From: G963668435 sp963668435
Lineage (GTDB): Bacteria; Latescibacterota; Latescibacteria; Latescibacterales; Latescibacteraceae
Assembly (NCBI GenBank): GCA_963668435.2
Contig: CAXXSC010000001.1
Coordinates: 372,001-436,000 of the forward strand
Direction of reading: 5' to 3'
DNA: 64,000 nt
The notes below the pieces were generated by a model. It saw nothing but the letters and a program-made list of their open reading frames with translations. It had not been told where the DNA came from and searched no databases. Shown here piece by piece: positions 60,899-64,000 of this stretch (position 1 is its first letter; the number at the start of each line of letters is the position of its first letter). The position numbers and the translations under genes are program-made.

Positions 60899-61975
60899 AT
60901 GAAAAAGACCATTCTCCGCATTCTGGCAGTGGCGGGAAGCGCGCTTGTCATTTCATGCGGCAACGTTGATAGAGAGGAGCTTATAATGTTTTCATATGAT
61001 GTATCGAAAGACGGCGCCACCGGATACACCATCGTTCAATTGAACGCCGACACCCCGGACCGTCCCAATGAGAATATCAGTATCAAGGTGGCTGTCGAGG
61101 GCGGCAGCAACATGTTTTCCATGACCTCCGGCGGTCTTGAACTGATCGATGCCGATCCCGATCTTTCGAAACTGCATGTCAGCGGGCGCGGCAATTTCCT
61201 CCTCTATCCCTCGCCGAACAGGATACGCAACGCTGACTACAAATTCATGGGCAAGGATTACAGGATGTCTTTCCCCGGCGAGGAGCGCTCGCACTGGCTT
61301 CATGGCATTGTCCGTGACGACAGCGCCTGGACCTATGACGAGCCCGAGGTGCGCGACGATTGCGTTGTGCTCAGGACACACTATGTCATCGACCGGGAGA
61401 ATCCGCGTTTCCCGGCCTATCCGTTCGCCAATGTCCTTACTGTGGAATACAGCGTGTTGAAAGACCGTGTCAGGGTTGCCTATACTGTCGAGAACACGGG
61501 AGAGGAAGCTCTCGGTTTCGGTTTCGGCCTTCACCCCTATTGGCGGGTGATCGGCGAGAAAAAAGACTGCCGTATCCAGGTGGCCCTTCCCTGGCACATG
61601 GAGGCCACAGAGGACCTTCTGCCAACCGGGAAAATTACGGATACAGCAGGCTCGCCATGGGATCTCAACGAGCCGGCGCCGGTCTCGGAGCTCAAGCTCG
61701 ATGATGTCTACTTTGGCGCGACACCGGAAAGCAGTGTCCGGGTTTTCTTTGATGCCGCGGGTATCACGCTCGATCTCAAGGCCAGCGAGGATTTCACCCA
61801 TGTGGTGGTCTATACGCCCGATCCGCCCTATTTCTGCGTCGAGAACCAGACCTGCTCTACCGATGCCCACAATCTCTATGCGCAGGGCCTCGAAAAGGAA
61901 TCGAACCTTCAGATTGTCGAGCCGGGCGCGAAAAAGAGCGGCCATGTCGAGTATGTTCTTTCGAGGAAGCAATAA
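60899..61975 (+). CDS. Aldose 1-epimerase-like lipoprotein
   Basis: 358-residue lipoprotein with lipobox VISC near residue 20. The galactose mutarotase fold is recognisable by GFGFGLHPYWRV, where the His is the catalytic one, and by PYFCVENQTCSTDAHN, where the Glu acts as base. LYPSPNRIRNADYKFMG is the sugar-binding loop. Export is unusual for a mutarotase, although periplasmic members exist. GGGAG lies 7 nt before ATG 60899; the frame is open to 60755 but those 48 residues do not fit. It is divergent from the ThuA operon and precedes the second cyclic nucleotide-binding gene. Confidence 0.85.
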   Translation: MKKTILRILAVAGSALVISCGNVDREELIMFSYDVSKDGATGYTIVQLNADTPDRPNENISIKVAVEGGSNMFSMTSGGLELIDADPDLSKLHVSGRGNFLLYPSPNRIRNADYKFMGKDYRMSFPGEERSHWLHGIVRDDSAWTYDEPEVRDDCVVLRTHYVIDRENPRFPAYPFANVLTVEYSVLKDRVRVAYTVENTGEEALGFGFGLHPYWRVIGEKKDCRIQVALPWHMEATEDLLPTGKITDTAGSPWDLNEPAPVSELKLDDVYFGATPESSVRVFFDAAGITLDLKASEDFTHVVVYTPDPPYFCVENQTCSTDAHNLYAQGLEKESNLQIVEPGAKKSGHVEYVLSRKQ

Positions 61976-62002
61976 TGATTATTGCTATGAAAGGCGAATA
62001 CA

Positions 62003-62608
62003 ATGAACTATAAAATCGACGAATCGAGACGCTCCGGTTCCGATCGCCGCAAGGTTGAGACACGCGAGGGATCCGAGCGCCGTGTCGTTATGGCGGATAA
62101 GGGCAGCTATATATCCCTGATCCAGAAAATCCCTCTGTTCAAGGGGCTCGGGCTGTCACAGTTCAAGGCTATTCTTCGCATTTGTGCCCGTCAGAACTAC
62201 CGTCAGGATGAGACCATCATTCATGACCGCGCCGAATCCCGGGAGATGTATATTCTGATCAAGGGGACACTCAAGGTCGTGCTGTCCGACGGTACCGAAC
62301 TGCTTCAAATAAAACCGGTGGATGTTGTCGGTGAAATGGGAGTGATAACTGGTGATATCCGTTCCGCCGCTGTCGTTGCCGCCGAAGAATCCACAGTGCT
62401 GGCTATCCGTAAAAGAGAGTTGCTGCATGTCTTCCACAAGGACAGCGAACTGGCGGTGATCATTCTCACCAATGTTATCCGGGGGCTTTCCGGTAAGGTC
62501 CGGCACAGTAACGAGATCATCGACGAACTGCGGAAAGCCGCCGAGTCAGAGGATGATCTCGGCAAAATATTCGAGGATTGGGAGGAAGAGCATGAGGAAG
62601 AGCTCTGA
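62003..62608 (+). CDS. Cyclic nucleotide-binding-domain protein with Arg-rich N-terminus (copy 2)
   Basis: 201-residue paralogue of the protein at 56512. The tail is SRRSGSDRRKVETREGSERRVV, and the binding domain has EMYILIKGTLKVVLSDGTEL and VVGEMGVITGDIRSAAVVAAEE. The helix NEIIDELRKAAESEDD is the same as in copy 1 and is followed by an acidic tail (EDWEEEHEEEL). No HTH or enzyme domain. AAAGG lies 8 nt before ATG 62003. It sits 27 bp after the mutarotase gene and may be co-expressed. It probably senses cAMP or a related nucleotide and signals by contact. Confidence 0.85.
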   Translation: MNYKIDESRRSGSDRRKVETREGSERRVVMADKGSYISLIQKIPLFKGLGLSQFKAILRICARQNYRQDETIIHDRAESREMYILIKGTLKVVLSDGTELLQIKPVDVVGEMGVITGDIRSAAVVAAEESTVLAIRKRELLHVFHKDSELAVIILTNVIRGLSGKVRHSNEIIDELRKAAESEDDLGKIFEDWEEEHEEEL

Positions 62609-62718
62609 TCTTGTTGAAAACGTTGAGTTCTTTCCGATACATATGCGGCATATTTTGACAGTTCCATTGATGATTTCAACAAAACTTTTGTCCTGCGGAA
62701 TGAATTCTGCTTAAAGCA

Positions 62719-62752
62719 TAAAAAAACCGGCATATCGTTGCCGGTTTTTTTT
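62719..62752. terminator. Bidirectional terminator
   Basis: Stem AAAAAACCGGCA / TGCCGGTTTTTT with loop TATCGT, between the convergent regulator and sialidase-like genes. Confidence 0.88.
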
Positions 62753-62772
62753 ATAGGTGTTTTTTACACTTT

Positions 62773-63879
62773 TCAGGGCAGTTTCCATCTCAGGACAGCC
62801 ATGTGGTAGCGCGGATGGTTTTTGTTCGTACCACTGTAGTAGGCGGTGACAATGGTGCCGTCTTCGAGCTCGACACTTGCCGGATAACTGCCGTCCTTGC
62901 CATTGTAATAATAAATGATCATGGGCTCGCCCCAGGTCCTGCCTTCATCCTCGCTGATACGTGCGGCGACCGCCCTGGTGCCCCAGCGGATGCCGTAGGT
63001 CAGAAGAATACGGCCGTCCCTGAGCGCCAAAAGATGCGCCGGGTGTTCGTTACGGCGTGTCAATGCACCGTTTTTCAGGTTTACGGGAATATCCCATGTT
63101 TTTCCCTCGTCTTCAGACACGATGAGCTGGACATCCTTGTTTTTACAGGTTCGTGCGGCGGCGAGCCAACGGTCTGAACAAAGTCTGAGCGGCGCCGTTT
63201 CGTTGAAATCGTTCCATGCGCCAGGACCTTCCCCGAATTTCCCCATCGGTACGGCGTCACCCCAGCTGAGACCGTCATCATAACTGAAAAGCATGTAGGC
63301 CGGTCGGCTTTGTCTGTCGATGTAGCCATAAGCTGTCATTGCCAGTTTTTTGCCGCCAAGCCTTATTATATCGCCGAAAGGAATGAGTCCGGTTTCGCCC
63401 TCGGGAAGATTGAACACCCCGTTGCTTGACCATGTTCTGCCGCCGTCGGTGGAACGGCACACCGCATTCGGGAGAATGTACTCCCGGAAATTCTTACCGC
63501 CCCATCCCGAGACAATTGTCACAAGGGCGCCGTCATTGCTGAGCCCCGCCGCAAGGTTCATGCGGTTGGTGTTCGGCTTGTGCGGTATCGGGATGCCCCT
63601 GAACTGCCACGTTTTTCCGCCGTCTTCACTGACATAGCAGACAGCATCGCCTTCTTCCTGGCCGTGCGATGGCTTGTTGAAAATCAACGCGGCGATGGAG
63701 CCGTCCGGCATGAGTGTAAGGTTCGGCCATGCGCAGGCATTGTCGACAGCGATGATGTTCTCTACATTCCCGATTACCTGTGTTTCATGGAACACAGGCG
63801 TCTGAGCCGGAGAGAATGTGCCGAACAGTACGAGGCACAAGAATGTCGCCAGAAATGTAAGTGAAGCGGGTCGTTTCAT
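62773..63879 (-). CDS. Exported BNR/Asp-box sialidase-like protein
   Basis: 368-residue exported protein, signal peptide about 1-25 (FSPAQT). A six-bladed propeller with five Asp boxes: SEDGGKTWQ, STDGGRTWS, SYDDGLSWG, SEDEGKTWD and SEDEGRTWG. This is the sialidase superfamily. The Arg triad and Tyr nucleophile of GH33 cannot be assigned with confidence; RNEHPAHLLALRDGRILLTY and VTAYYSG hold likely residues. So it may be a sialidase or another glycosidase with the same fold. It is co-directional with no neighbour. The 120 bp beyond the start to the window end hold no clear gene. Confidence 0.82.
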   Translation of the reverse strand: MKRPASLTFLATFLCLVLFGTFSPAQTPVFHETQVIGNVENIIAVDNACAWPNLTLMPDGSIAALIFNKPSHGQEEGDAVCYVSEDGGKTWQFRGIPIPHKPNTNRMNLAAGLSNDGALVTIVSGWGGKNFREYILPNAVCRSTDGGRTWSSNGVFNLPEGETGLIPFGDIIRLGGKKLAMTAYGYIDRQSRPAYMLFSYDDGLSWGDAVPMGKFGEGPGAWNDFNETAPLRLCSDRWLAAARTCKNKDVQLIVSEDEGKTWDIPVNLKNGALTRRNEHPAHLLALRDGRILLTYGIRWGTRAVAARISEDEGRTWGEPMIIYYYNGKDGSYPASVELEDGTIVTAYYSGTNKNHPRYHMAVLRWKLP

Positions 63880-64000
63880 AATTCTGCCTTATCGTTTAAA
63901 AGAATTCAATTCTCTTTTCGTGCTGCAGAAAGGGAAAATCTATCGCTCGCGTGATTGGAAGCGCCTCACATCGGTCATTTCACCTGAATGTCCCAGTATT
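63880..64000. other. Non-coding window end
   Basis: 121 bp upstream of the sialidase-like gene. No ORF or strong promoter boxes are visible. Confidence 0.6.

Noticed and set aside
60992..61972. 326-residue minus-strand open frame
   Set aside because: Antisense to the mutarotase lipoprotein.
1..64000. tRNA, rRNA, prophage or secondary-metabolite cluster
   Set aside because: I saw no convincing tRNA T-arm, rRNA, phage or NRPS/PKS sequence; absence by eye only.

Overview
The window looks like a chromosomal segment from a Gram-negative, saccharolytic bacterium of the Fibrobacteres-Chlorobi-Bacteroidetes (FCB) superphylum. I would guess Latescibacterota, Zixibacteria, KSB1 or a near relative, but the phylum is an inference. 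The evidence is a type IX-style sorting/FlgD-like domain (NQNYPNPFNPSTTI), PorV/FadL-type outer-membrane proteins, BamD, many lipoproteins, and a large set of exported carbohydrate-active enzymes of the kind seen in polysaccharide-degrading members of that group. A flavodiiron protein with rubredoxin suggests an anaerobic or microaerobic life.

Layout. Bases 1-1350: 3' part of a flavodiiron protein plus rubredoxin. 1422-5324 (minus): two tandem GH20 beta-N-acetylhexosaminidases. 5528-9171: class A penicillin-binding protein and an unknown lipoprotein. 9413-11117: a membrane TPR protein and an exported bicupin, divergent around a 16 x 7-bp tandem repeat. 11338-16763: TetR regulator with its own promoter and operator, amidohydrolase lipoprotein, small cupin, DUF2461, M28 peptidase and a GH172/DUF2961 protein. 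16852-20697: two small membrane proteins and three paralogous Tat-exported TIM-barrel sugar isomerase-like proteins (minus). 20917-26548: two uroporphyrinogen decarboxylase/MtaA-like proteins, ketopantoate reductase, DUF3795, DsrE-like protein, alpha/beta hydrolase. 26800-28188: FadL/OmpP1 porin with a perfect sigma70-type promoter. 28305-33446 (minus): a sugar operon with SSS symporter, exported rhamnose mutarotase, GH95-like glycosidase and cytoplasmic rhamnose mutarotase. 33732-33986: rpsT. 34161-39553 (minus): DUF1080 protein, Tat-exported beta-propeller, heparinase II/III-like lyase, radical SAM protein. 40014-49292: envelope and housekeeping block (two PorV-like proteins, YbgF, unknown lipoprotein, BamD, NadD, DNA polymerase I). 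49493-53441: porin, a multidomain secreted protein with an internal sorting domain, KamA-family radical SAM enzyme. 53870-57078: second heparinase-like lyase (lipoprotein) and a cyclic-nucleotide-binding regulator. 57133-58428: an intact IS5-family element with a TTAA target duplication. 58470-63879: two ThuA-like proteins and a small secreted protein, an exported aldose-1-epimerase-like lipoprotein, a second cyclic-nucleotide-binding regulator, and a BNR/Asp-box sialidase-like protein.

How the genes may work together. Exported hydrolases and lyases (GH20, GH95-like, GH172, heparinase-like, sialidase-like) would cut amino-sugar, deoxy-sugar and uronate-containing glycans. Mutarotases and a sodium symporter would handle freed deoxy-sugars. 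The Tat-exported TIM-barrel, DUF1080 and ThuA-like families are ones linked elsewhere to 3-keto-sugar chemistry, so a periplasmic oxidative glycoside-cleaving route is possible; no oxidoreductase partner is in the window. I saw no rRNA, convincing tRNA or CRISPR array.
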